The notes below the pieces were generated by a model, which was not told the origin of the DNA, made no database searches, and worked only from the letters and a program-made list of their open reading frames with translations. The position numbers were made by a program, and so were the translations under genes. Source: Adiantum capillus-veneris (lineage: Eukaryota; Streptophyta; Polypodiopsida; Polypodiales; Pteridaceae). Taken from it: DNA of 64,000 nucleotides. Positions 36,251 to 46,608 of this stretch are shown in pieces. Each line of letters opens with the position of its first letter. Position 1 is the stretch's first letter. Location: the NCBI GenBank assembly GCA_014529385.2, contig CM043949.1, positions 143,983,242 through 144,047,241 of the forward strand, written 5' to 3'.

Positions 36251-37770
36251 ATTATAAAATTAAGACGTTAGTAGCACAATTAGCACTTTTAAGCTGAGAT
36301 TTGTGCTTAAATTTTACTCCTACTATCCTCCTTTAAGCTTCTTGATGCTTATCCACTTGAATCCTTCTTATATAATGCCCCTTCTGATCGGCTCTTAGCA
36401 TTCCCTTTGCATGTCAAAATCTCCCTTGAAAGAGTAGGAGTGCCCCTTGCTTATCCCCTTGAAGCCAATTATGAGGGAGATATGGGGCAGCGTATATTTT
36501 TTTGAAGCCTACAATACAAGGATGTGTGAGAGATATGAGAGGGATAAGGTTTAGGCTTACGAAGGTGAGAGAGAGATCTCAAAATCTTATGGTAGCTTAG
36601 TATTTGAAGGAGGGTGAGAGATTTAGAGCTTGGATAGTGGAGGAATCAGGAGCTATGAAAGCTTAGGATATGAGAGGTCTATGGATCTTAGGCTCCTTGA
36701 AATGAGTGGGAGAAGATATCAAAGCCTGAACGCTATGGAAGCTTGATTATAAGGGTGGTAAGGAAAGAACTTCAATATCAAAAAGAGAGCAATAGGTATG
36801 AATAATGTGGAACATCGAGAGACCTTAGAGCTATTTAAAGTTGAGAGAATGATATCACAGCTTGATGATCGTGACTATGGTCGCTTGAATATCATAACTA
36901 TGGTAGCTTCCCCCTTGGTATCCATTCCTTTGTTTGGTTGATGGCTCCCAGCTTCTTTCGTGCGGCAATCCACATTGTAGACATGGAAACTTCCTACCTT
37001 GCACAATTCCCTTGTGGATTCTCATATCGCTCTCCTAGCCTTGATCACAAGGTGATGATGTCACTTGTCCTCTTGAAGCCGATGATGGAAAATCCAAACA
37101 CTCACCTACAAAGGCATACAAAGTAAGAGTTGCATCCCTCTGCAACGCATAGAGCACAACTGCCTTTGCACTTCAAGCGCTACAAAAATTGAAAAGCAAA
37201 GCGAACTTTGAAGCACATACAGCAAGATGAGGCTTCATTTAATGAGGTCTTTTCATTGTATGCGCCACATGCATCGAGTGGGACGCAGCTCTTAAGAAGC
37301 TGCCCCCTTAGAAGAAAACTTTGTGTTGTGAGACAAGAACAATTCATGTAATCACCAACATAAAATGATGTCAGAACTCTAATAAAGAGCTATAAATGAG
37401 AAGAGGCATAAGCAAACAAATGCACAACATGAGAGGCAAAGTTTGAGAAAAATCATTTTCCAAACATACAAAATTCATTTCCTTGGATTTGCCAAGAGAA
37501 GATTTTAGGAAATCAAGTTAATTTTTTGGGTTTTTACCCTATTTTTCTCTATTTTGGAACGCAATTTTTCCCTTTCCCCTTGGTCTCAACCAAGATTTTT
37601 GAAATTGAAAACGGCACGATATTAAGCTGAGATACATTTTTCCCGAAAATTGATGAGAGGAAAAAAACCCCCTGATATAAGTTGTCATTTTTACTCAGCT
37701 GATGCATTCCCCCCCCTTCCTTCCATGCTCCTCCCAACCCTATTTTTAGCTACTCTTGGTGGCTCCTTTT
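36251..37770. other. Unassigned DNA, no feature seen
   Basis: Purine-rich, with GAGAGATATGAGAGGG-like stretches at 36520-36620 but no open frame with a known motif, and no terminal repeats that I could pair. It ends at the CTTTT target site of the next element. Confidence 0.5.
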
Positions 37771-37933
37771 TGTTGAAGGGGAGGGAGAGAGTGTAGGTAG
37801 ACGAGAAGACAAAGAGAGACAACACCATCGTACGCAATCCCCAAAGTGTGTATACTCTACACACTAAGTGTACATATATAGTGGGGAATCCTAGCTATAT
37901 ATAGCATAGGGGCTGGTATACATAGCTCCAACA
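37771..37933 (-). repeat. LTR of the small copia-type element
   Basis: 163 bp, TG...CA ends. It contains GTGTGTATACTCTACACAC, a near-palindrome, and CTATATATAG. The same block is present at 39460-39548 and at 62893-62980. Confidence 0.85.
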
Positions 37934-38466
37934 CCCCTTCCCAAATAGGAGTCCCTAGCTGTGGATGAAAAAACCCTTGGGGGTTGTAAGGGAAAAACCC
38001 ACAACACCATATAGATGCTCTGTTATATTAACAATTATCAATGTTTACAAAGTTCATTTTCTAGGAGCTACATCACTCTATAATATACAATGTGTGCTTT
38101 CAAGCATCTTTGAAAGTTTAATAAACCTATGTATACAATTGATGCAGATTCCCCAAGATCTTCGAGCAAGCTTCAATATCTTTGAGCCCTTGTACACACT
38201 GCTTGGCATGATGTTAAGCCTGTAAACAACATCAACTCAAGAAACATATCGTGCGTGAGGGTTAGAAATAACCACATCACATTGTCCTTAGTGACAATTC
38301 GCGACGTTGCTCTAGAGACGACAAAAACAAACATAATGACGATGCAATCATATGTGCACACGACATAGAAACAAGCATAATATCAATGTAATCACATATG
38401 CACACATATATACAAAGCCTTCATGTAATAAACATATTGGGCCCCCAAGATCTCAATTAATAGCAA

Positions 38467-38905
38467 TCATCACCATGGCTTTACGTACCATGGCACAATC
38501 ATCATCATGGATTTATGTACCATGGCATTAGAGACAATCATCATCACGGCTATATGTACCATGGCATTAGAGACGCTTAGAAAAACTTTGAAATGGGAGT
38601 AATCATCATGGATTTACGTATCATGACATCAAAGATGCTTTCTTCAAATAAATAAAAATGTAAAATAGTAATTGCCATCATATTGGCTTTACGTACCATG
38701 GCATCATAAACGCTAGGTTTGTGCGAAATTTGCAAAACCTCAAAACAATGACTAGTCAGTAGATGGCTTGGTAAATCTTGTCATCTCTACGTGGATGATT
38801 CAGATGAAGGTTCAAAAAATCAAAGCAAATAGCTCCAACACTTTCAACAAATGAAAGAAAAGCAATCATCATCATGGATTTACATAACATGGAATCTAAG
38901 ACGCT
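38467..38905. repeat. Iterated motif around ACGTACCATGG
   Basis: Six diverged copies of a unit of about 35 bp (ATCATCATGGATTTACGTACC + ATGGCAT) lie at about 38467, 38501, 38539, 38603, 38665 and 38865. In the best copies CCATGG flanks TTTACGTA, which makes the unit nearly palindromic. Two further copies are at 62365-62470 in the duplicated segment. Confidence 0.75.
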
Positions 38906-39779
38906 TTTAGAAAAAAACTTTAAAATAGTAATCATTCTACCATTTGTTGGACATCTTCGAGCACTACCACAATATCAATTACAGACATATGACTCCATGA
39001 GAGAATCCACTCATACGGTCATTTACAATTGGCCCTTTCCCGTAGGCGGTGAAAACTTGAAATTCTACTGGTTTTGAGGTCAAATTGAAGCTTTTGCACT
39101 AAAAATTGTGTAAAAGGGTTGACATTACTTTTATAAGTATGTATAAGTGGTGACGTCCATAATAAAATAGAATAAATTGCTTGTTGGTCAATAATAAAAT
39201 CACTTGATGTATTGCATCAAGGGAAGCGCCCAGTGATGATCTCAATTTTGTGGTAAAGGAAGGTCTTTGTTTCATGCCTAGGCAAAGCTCGCAGCTTTTT
39301 GCAAACCGCCTCGCTATCGGATGCTATAATATTCATAGAATTTAAATGCTCATGGTAACTTAGGATACGTACCATAAATATCTCAACAACATATATTTAT
39401 GCAAGTAGCAAGCACGATAAAAGTAGCAACACCATATTTATGCAGTGTGAAATCCCCAATGTGTGTATACTCTACACACTGAGTGTAGATATGTAGTGGG
39501 GACTCCTAGCTATATATAGCATAGGGGTTGGTATATATGGATCCAACACTTTTTACTTGCTCCCGGCGGCCCACTGATCCAGAATGGCTTTCTTCTCCCT
39601 CACCTTCTCCTGCTATGGCAGCTCGCGTATCACAGCTATGGAGACTTTCTTTTTTTCATGCGCTTCATGCCGCTAATGTAGCCTCCAAAATTATCTTCAT
39701 TTACTAATATAGTAGTTTATAGAAAAACAGTTCCCACAATCACTTGGCTTCAAAAGCAAACTTTGCCAAGAAACCACTT

Positions 39780-40150
39780 GGCATGTCCCTTATTCAATGC
39801 ACTATGGGAGACATCTTGGACATCAAGCCCTCCACCACTTTAGTGCTATCAGAGGTGCACCACATTAGGTATATATTTTGTCCAAATATTTGTTGAGCAT
39901 AATATCCATCGTACATTTTAAGCAAGGCATCATATTCTCCATGCATATCAACCAAATCATCCTTAAGCACTATGTCTTTGAAAGTTCACCATATTTTGCG
40001 TACATATTAAGCAAAGCATTGATAACCTCAACATGTTTCTCCAATAATCCTATTTCCAATGATTCATGCAACGATCAATGCTACCTTGAAACTCTAAGCA
40101 AGTTCTTAGCATTAGATCCGTTTGGTTTAATATTCATGGCCACATTTAAT
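39780..40150 (-). pseudogene. PPR fragment, left copy
   Basis: The minus strand reads HESLEIGLLEKHVEVINALL, then NMYAKYG and LSKT near 40090-39990, a PPR repeat of the PLS type. Frames before and after are broken. The same fragment is at 63314-63600. It is too short to say which PPR gene it derives from. Confidence 0.65.
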
Positions 40151-40326
40151 TAGTAGACACAATAGCCACTAGTTTGAAACAAATTTGAGTAAGTGCACAA
40201 AAGCTTGTAATTTTGTGATTTTCCAATCGTGCTCACAATACGGTGTGAAGGATTCCACAGCTAGCCTCTACAACACCTCAAACCACCACAAAAAAAAGGA
40301 TGAAGAGAATAGATCTCTCAAGATAA

Positions 40327-40360
40327 AATGGTGTGATCCTTGCTCACAAATTTTGACAGC
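40327..40360. repeat. 34-bp repeat bordering CACTA-1, left
   Basis: AATGGTGTGATCC...TTTTGACAGC is identical to 44276-44309 on the other side of the element. A normal CACTA target duplication is only 3 bp, so this is an additional rearrangement at the broken right end. Confidence 0.92.
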
Positions 40361-40520
40361 CACTACAAGAGGCTATTCATATTAGCGACGCTCACACAGC
40401 GACGCTCAAAAAAAAAATTCCCGACGTCGCTATGATCGTTGCAAACTTCTTTGTTAATTTGCGACGCTCATAGCGACGCCGGCTGGGCTAAAAAAATAAC
40501 CAAGCGCGCCCAAAAACTCA
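40361..40520 (+). repeat. CACTA-1 terminus and subterminal repeats
   Basis: Terminal CACTACAAGAGG, four or more GCGACGCT motifs in both orientations, an imperfect hairpin at about 40420-40484, and AGATCTGAGATCTGAG at about 40520-40535. The counterpart at 541-734 has the better-preserved hairpin. Confidence 0.88.
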
Positions 40521-40609
40521 GATCTGAGATCTGAGTATTTCGGCGCCCTCAAGCAAGGAGCAGGTAACGCTCTCCCTCTCTCTCTCTCTCTCTCTCTCGT
40601 TTTCTTCTC

Positions 40610-40640
<31 letters not shown>

Positions 40641-40764
40641 AGAGGAAGGAGAGCCAGGTATGCTCCTTCCCTCTCCTCATTCTGATGTTACCTTCGACCC
40701 CTCTTTCTCTCTCCCTCTCTCTCTCTCTCTCACACACACATACACACACACATATAGTGTTTTT

Positions 40765-40849
<85 letters not shown>

Positions 40850-41249
40850 AACATAAACAAAAACGCACACACACATACATAAACAAAGAATGCACACACA
40901 CATTGAGAGAAGAAAAGAGAGAGAAAGCATGCATAAACAAAAAACGCACGCATTGAGAGAGGAGAAGAGAAAGAGAACATGCATAAACAAAAAACGCACA
41001 CATTGAGAGAGGAAAAGAGAGAGAAAACATGCATACGATCCAAAAAAACGCACACACATTGAGAGAGAAAGAGAGAGAAACTAATTTAACGTCGTAGGAA
41101 ACTAATTAAAATTAAAAGACCTAAAGATCTAGCCGACGAGGAGGTGAACTCAAGACCTATTATTCAAGAGGGAAATGGCATAATCAATCTATCATACTTG
41201 GCATGGGTGATAGAAAGGTTTTACCATTTATCTCTTTTTATTGGCACAC

Positions 41250-41927
41250 ACATCCACACACGCGCACACACACAAGAAGAAGAGAGTTATAACGTCGTAG
41301 GAAACTATCTTAAAAGACGTTAAAGATTAGGTTATATGTAGACTTACATTGAATTAGATTTAGGTTTATTTTTAACTAGATTTACGTTTATTTACGCTAG
41401 ATTTAGATTTACGTTATATTAGATTAGATTTAGGTCTCCATAGACTGCGATGCCTGCATGAAGCAGGTGAAGAAAGCCCTCAATGGAATATAGGGTATTG
41501 CTGCCTTCACTCATGGTGGGCTTCGTCGATCCAAAAGTACTGGTGAAATGTCTTCAGAAGATAGGGAAGAAGGTGTATCTTCAGGGCGGCAAGAGTCACT
41601 ACATCTCCAACACAATGACCATCTAGACAACCTCTAGTCATTCAACAGCAACTTCAAAGTTAGTAACAAGAGCAAGAACGGTCTAAAGGGCCAATTTCTG
41701 TCGTCAGATGTGGATGGAGATGAGGCAGCGTCACCGCCGAAAGTTAACTCTCACATCTTTAGTGATGAGAATGCCAACTCTTGCCGAGTTATGTGAAAAA
41801 TTATGTGTTAAATCAGTTTTAAGGTTCTTATAATCCCTGTTAGTTTAGTTCTTTGTTTTTAATATAACATAATTTACGTTAGATTTAGATTTATGTTATA
41901 TTAGATTAGACTTAGGTTTATTTAGGT

Positions 41928-41973
<46 letters not shown>

Positions 41974-42120
41974 GAAGAAGAGAGTTTTAACGTCGTAGGA
42001 AACTATCCCAAAAGACGTTAAAGATTAGGTTAGATGTAGACTTACGTTAAATTAGATTTAGGTTTATTTTTAGTTAGATTTACGTTTATTTAGATTTACG
42101 CTTATTTACGTTAGATTGAG
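41250..42120 (+). repeat. Direct repeats around the HIPP fragment
   Basis: About 185 bp at 41250-41434 and 41934-42120 share (CA)n, AGAAGAAGAGAGTT, TAACGTCGTAGGAAACTATC and ATTAGATTTAGGTTTATTTTT. A partial third copy (TAACGTCGTAGGAAACTAAT) is at 41087. The captured gene fragment sits precisely between the two long copies. A plant telomere-like TTTAGGG doublet follows at 42133-42150. Confidence 0.82.
41434..41796 (+). pseudogene. HIPP-type heavy-metal-associated protein fragment with CaaX end
   Basis: Frame one (from 41434) reads VSIDCDACMKQVKKALNGI and has the CxxC metal-binding motif of an HMA domain; an in-frame TAG follows. A shifted frame from about 41512 reads VGFVDPKVLVKCLQKIGKKV, the second half of an HMA domain, then a TAG at 41623. 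The last part (about 41703-41796) reads SDVDGDEAASPPKVNSHIFS, DENANSCRVM and stop: a C-terminal Cys-Arg-Val-Met, a CaaX prenylation box. HMA domain plus CaaX defines the plant HIPP family (isoprenylated metallochaperones). A TTAG just before 41434 resembles a splice acceptor. Frameshifts make it non-functional. Confidence 0.82.
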
Positions 42121-42405
42121 TCCACGTAAGAATTACTTACGGTTTAGGGTTTAGGGTTAGACGAACAGTGAAAAGATCTATTGTGAAAAGATGTTAAGAT
42201 GCTGTGAAGTGCTACAGCTAGAGAAGAGGCAAAGGGGTTTTGTCCACTACATGCAATATCATGTAGACGTGGGTGTGTAGATTTCTTGTACCCACAAATA
42301 TAGGTATTCACCAATAAAGACGAGATTATAACCCGGTGGTTCTGATCTCCGTGCACCTCTAGACCGAGGTGTGCGGGGATTGGACATGACTAGAGAATGT
42401 CAGGT

Positions 42406-42442
<37 letters not shown>

Positions 42443-42507
42443 TAAGACGAAGAATGCCAATAGAATATTAAATTTGTTGTCCAGGTTATAAGTTTTTTAT
42501 CCTCATT

Positions 42508-44275
42508 ATGAGTAGTGACGAGGATGTGGGACCGTCCAACCGAAACACCTATCTCTCAACGAGGGTCTTATGTCCTTGTAATCAATGCAAGCATGCTGTG
42601 CGACGGACAAGACGTGTTTCTTTGCAGCACGTTCGCGAATTTGGCGAGTTCGATCCATCTATTATAGATCGAGTTGTTGCCAATTATAACTCGTCGGACT
42701 CTGACGCTGGCCAACAAGCAGCAATCTTGCAACCCAATAGACGTGTTCGCAGGCGCTTTGGTCAGGCAGCATATGTGAGGCCACAAGATGTAGCCTCTGA
42801 CAGCTCGGGGGATGATCATGCAGAGCACATTCCCAACGAGGCAATGTTTGAGCCCGAGATTGATGAAATGATCGAGACGATCATGGATTCAGAAAGGCTT
42901 ATCTATGATGATATGAAAAGTGAAGCCGATACGCCATTGTATAATGGAGCACGTATGTCTAGATTGAAAGCACTCCTAGTTCTTCTCAACATGCAGGCAA
43001 AGTTTGGATGGAGTGACACTAGCGTCACAGTGCTTTTCAGGTGATCTATTACAATTAGTTTACTTTAATAAAACTCTAAATGTATAATGATCTGATAGAT
43101 TTTTACACGACTGTATCATATTTTTATGTTGTGTAGATTGTTGAAAGAGCACATACTACCAGCTGACAATGTGATGCCAGATTCCCGAGATTAAGCAAGA
43201 AAGATTTTGCGAAACTTGGGGATGGATTACAATTCTATCCACGCTTGTCCTGATGACTGCATTCTTTTCAGAGGGGAATACATAGACATGGAGAAGTGTC
43301 CGAAATGTGATTCCGAACATGGCCGCCCTAGCATCATGGCATGAGGAGAATAAATCTTCGGATGGTGTGCTACGAATTCCTTCAGATTGCGTAGCGTGGA
43401 ACCATATAGATGGAACATGGTCAGATTTTTCCAGGGAAGCTCGAAATTTGCGCTTAGGCTTGGCTATGGATGGCGTAAATCCATTTGGTCAAAGATCAAC
43501 ATCTTACAGTGTATGGCCCGTTGTCATCGTCAACTACAACATTCCCCCGTGGTTGACTACGAAGAAGGGCCACCTATGGCTAAGCTTGATTGTGCCAGGG
43601 CGATATAAAGTGGGGAATATGGATGTGTATCTTCGTCCACTATTGGAAGAGCTACAACAATTGTGGATTGGCATAGAGGTGGTGGATATGAGCCGACACA
43701 CAGGACGACGGAATGCTTTGATCAGAGGCATTCTAATGTGGACCATGCATGACTATCCCAGGCTAACAGAATGCTCAGGTGATCTATTGACACTCCTCAC
43801 TCAGACACTCTAAATCTTGTTTTTTCCCATAGTTGATCTATTATCATGTGTATACATGCAGGGCTTCAAACAAGCGGATACTGAGCATGTGTCACATGTG
43901 GACCTAGACTGAATGCACGTAGGGCACCCTCACTGAAGAAGCAAATCTACGAAGGTCATCAAGCGTATCTTCCAGAGAATCATGTGTTACGCGACGGCTT
44001 TTTGGGAAGAGAGCCACCAAGGATGTCTGCACAAGCATGGTTAGAGCAGAAGGAGATGTGCGATGACGGATTGCCTCCAGGGATGAAGAGACTATCTCTA
44101 TGGTATGAGTTACCATACTGGCCCCGACTCATGATCAATCCCTTGCTCGATCCAATGCACATATTCAAGAATGTGGGTAATCTACTATGGGACTATCTGA
44201 CCGGCAAGAAAGATACTTTGGGAGCCAGAGTTGACCTTAGAAATGTGGATCGTATGGAGAAATATAATGGTGTGA
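42508..44275 (+). pseudogene. TNP2 transposase of CACTA-1, truncated
   Basis: Three exons with clear borders: 42508-43040, 43137-43778 and 43862-44275. Introns of 96 and 83 bp begin with the same GTGATCTATT and end in AG. Exon 1 has the transposase-associated zinc region (LCPCNQCKHAVRRT, SLQHVREFG) and the TPLYNGA...FGWSD stretch. Exon 2 has HACPDDCILFRGEY and CPKCDSEH, then IVNYNIPPWLTTKKG and GILMWTMHDYPRL. Exon 3 has LPYWPRLMINPLLDPMHIFK and LWDYLTGKKDTLGAR. Stops in exon 2 and exon 3, a deletion near 43315 removing the PRKVL segment, and loss of everything after the TNP2 core make it dead. Confidence 0.9.
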
Positions 44276-44309
44276 TCCTTGCTCACAAATTTTGACAGCG
44301 CCCTCACTC
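44276..44309. repeat. 34-bp repeat bordering CACTA-1, right
   Basis: Exact copy of 40327-40360, joined directly to the interrupted transposase exon at 44275. Confidence 0.92.
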
Positions 44310-44600
44310 ACACTCAACCTCAACTATCCGCAACTAGCTTCCCCCTACACCATTAAAACTCCCACCATACTTGGATGCACGAAAGAAAGCAAACGGATCA
44401 CTAAAACTTAGGGAAAAATGTGGCGGAAATAAAGAAAATCTCTACAGTTTTTCTTATTAAACCAAGGACTTCACCTTTTTTTGGGCGCCCTTCCATGTGC
44501 TAGCAGAGACTCCATTGATGCTCCCATATATATCCATAGCTTTACCAAAACCCATTCAAATCAAGCCCACCCAAATATTTCAGCAAGGTACAAGCAAGGA
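44310..44600. repeat. Segmental duplication, left copy, part 2
   Basis: Continues the duplicated segment after the CACTA-1 insertion and matches 63810-64000. The right copy lacks about 80 bp present here (44330-44400). No gene. Confidence 0.82.
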
Positions 44601-44863
44601 ATTGTAGCGCATACTCTACCCTTGATTAGCTACTCCATAGGGAGTTGCACACAACATAGATACCATACCTGAGACCAAGATAAAGAGAGATTAGTTTACA
44701 TACATAAGCACTCAATCTCATCATCCAATTGAGGAGAGACACACTCTGAACTCACCATGTCAGACTCTATCAAGACATATCTCATAGCCCTTCAAGTGAT
44801 TGCATGCCTTTGTTGAGAGGACAATCCTTTCTTGAAAAAACCATTTGCAACACATGCTATTCT

Positions 44864-45373
44864 TCATAAAGAGACTCCCTTCCAAGATACCTTGGCTCTC
44901 ATTATCGATGCAAGCACATCCTTTGTGAACACTTGTTCTACCAACTCATGAGCTCTTACATTCGTGTTTTGGGACACATGTCGTATTTGAGAAGAAACAA
45001 AAGACTTTAACAAACTCCACACTTTGAAAAACCATCCCTTTATTCCTTGTTGATTCACCTTCCATCATGTACCTTGAACTTGTTGTACAATCAATATAGC
45101 ATCACCTTTTTTATTACATTTTGGTGCCCAATATTGAGTGAAAACTTTCTTGTAGCTAGGAGATGAGCTATCTACATCAACATGTGACTCTACAACTCCT
45201 AGCCATATCGGATACTCTAGATTTGCAGGTCTCACAAGAACAAAATCCCCTTTTTGTACATCAATTTGAGGACTAGAATATTTTTGCGTCCTTGCACTTT
45301 GAGGAATAACAAAGTGATCATTCAATTCTTCATATCCTTGAAGCTCATCTATGTCTTCCTCTATTTGTTGCAT
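44864..45373 (-). pseudogene. Unidentified TE-like reading frame
   Basis: One minus-strand frame of 170 codons with a single TGA at about 45065. It reads DVQKGDFVLVRPANLEYPIW, then LGVVESHV, FTQYWAPKC and KVNQQGIKGWFFKVWSLLKS. The first half resembles a small beta-barrel (BAH- or Tudor-like) reader, with VLVRP...PIWLG...QYW; I cannot assign it. The TGA could be CGA before mutation. It might be the C-terminal part of a transposon protein. No recognised element surrounds it. Confidence 0.4.
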
Positions 45374-46053
45374 TCAATGACTCCCTGCACTATTTCGCTA
45401 AGATATTGTGTATTCACTAGTGTGTTTGTTGGTTGGTTATTCAAGATCACTAATTATTTTTTTCCAATAAATAATAGCAGGCTCTATCTATTTCGACATA
45501 GGATCATGGTCCTTTCCCAAAAATGGGGAACATCTTTTTTAGAAATAAATATGTGTCTTAATCCCTTGATGAACTAGCGTATTATCCCTTTAAAAGAGAA
45601 CATCTTTTTTAGAAATCAATATATGTCCGAATCCCTTGAATAAGTAGCAGAAAAATCTCTCACATAGTTTGTTATAGGTAACACATCTGGACAACCTCTC
45701 GGCAATTTTGGTTTTCCCTTGATCATCTCTTTTCCACAACTCATTTTGTGACTCCCTTGCCATCTAATCAGGTGATTGGGGTGAATTTTGTATTCCATTA
45801 TTGGGATTTCACCTTGCATATAGAAACATATTTGAAGTGGCTTAGAGTGTCCAACTAGAGCATCTTGTCCATCACAAATGTACCCTTAACAAAGAATTTG
45901 AAGTCGGGAATTTGTGTCATTAAAAATGGTGTTAGAGGTAAGCTTTCACATTTTTGGAAATTTTCCATCAAATATGGAAATTTGAATGTCATCCATGTTT
46001 ACAATCTCTCTAAGAGCCTAGAAACCATTGCATCTATGTGCTCATGTGTATGA
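45374..46053. other. Unassigned DNA, no feature seen
   Basis: AT-rich, with an AACATCTTTTTTAGAAAT repeat at 45528 and 45600 (about 70-bp spacing, tandem). No convincing open frame. Confidence 0.5.
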
Positions 46054-46151
46054 CACTATGAAAATATCTAAGTGTGTACCGGGTTATTTTACCGTGTTTT
46101 GTAGAGAGAAGGTCCAAACTCAGCTGGAGAAGGAAGAGAGACTCACGGCGG

Positions 46152-46156
<5 letters not shown>

Positions 46157-46187
<31 letters not shown>
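46157..46187. repeat. Run of 31 G
   Basis: An unbroken G tract in the subterminal region of CACTA-2 copy B. Similar C runs are at 2089-2113, near 50693-50712 and at 50906-50923. Lengths in such tracts are prone to sequencing error. Confidence 0.85.
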
Positions 46188-46189
<2 letters not shown>

Positions 46190-46608
46190 CTATTTAAACT
46201 ATTACCACGAGTTTCTCCGCGGTTATTACCGCCTTATTACCTCATCTATTACCGCTTTTATTACCCCGTTTATTTTCATGGGGAAATTTAGCACCTAAAC
46301 TTTCAAATTCTGGCTTAAACATCCCCATCCCCCCCCCCTTAAAATCTTGGTGCTTCCCTTATCTCAAAAAATATTAAAGAATATTATATGAAATTATCAA
46401 ATTTAAAAGAAAAGATAAAGAGGGATAGAGAGAGAGAGAGAGAGGGGAGGAGGGGGGAGGTGATAATAAGATTACACTTGGTTACAGCTAAAATAGTCAC
46501 TCACTTTATTAACATAATTGAGCATGTTCACAAAATTAGAGAGAGGAAGAGGGGGGAGAGATAGTTGAATGGATTACACGACCAAAAAACTTCATAACTG
46601 CAAAATGT

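Larger units (their letters stand above)
37771..39548 (-). mobile_element. Small copia-type LTR element, non-autonomous
   Basis: It begins with an LTR (37771-37933, TGTTGAAGGG...CTCCAACA) followed by CCCCTTCCCAAATAGG and GGATGAAAAAACCCTTGGGG, closely matching the 3' end region of the copia element at 51661-51720. A second, left-truncated LTR (about 39445-39548) closes it, ending GGATCCAACA. CTTTT flanks both ends (37766-37770 and 39549-39553), so it inserted as one unit. The interior of about 1.5 kb has no gag or pol motif; it contains repeated CATGGATTTACGTACCATGG-like units. Orientation is minus. Confidence 0.75.
39440..40360. repeat. Segmental duplication, left copy, part 1
   Basis: 39440-40360 matches 62887-63808 at high identity, including the end of the small copia element, a short GC-rich frame (CTTGCTCCCGGC...), and a PPR fragment. 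The match resumes after the CACTA-1 element at 44310-44590, equal to 63810-64000. The right copy has no CACTA insertion and so is the pre-insertion reference. Confidence 0.9.
40361..44275 (+). mobile_element. CACTA family 1 with captured HIPP fragment, 3' end lost
   Basis: It starts CACTACAAGAGG at 40361 with GCGACGCT subterminal repeats identical in plan to 734-541, then long (CT)n, (CA)n and (GA)n tracts, a region of repeated GTCGTAGGAAACTA units enclosing a HIPP gene fragment, and a spliced TNP2 transposase gene on the plus strand. It stops inside the transposase at 44275 with no terminal repeat, and a copy of the 34 bp preceding the element follows. The insertion is absent from the duplicate at 63780-63830. 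Confidence 0.92.

Noticed and set aside
38467-38905. CRISPR-like array of regularly spaced repeats
   Set aside because: Units are diverged, spacing is irregular and the context is a plant LTR element; no cas genes exist here.
42133-42150. Telomere repeat TTTAGGG
   Set aside because: Only two to three units in an element interior; too short for an interstitial telomere.
46028-46298. Glycine-rich protein frames
   Set aside because: Caused by the 31-G run.
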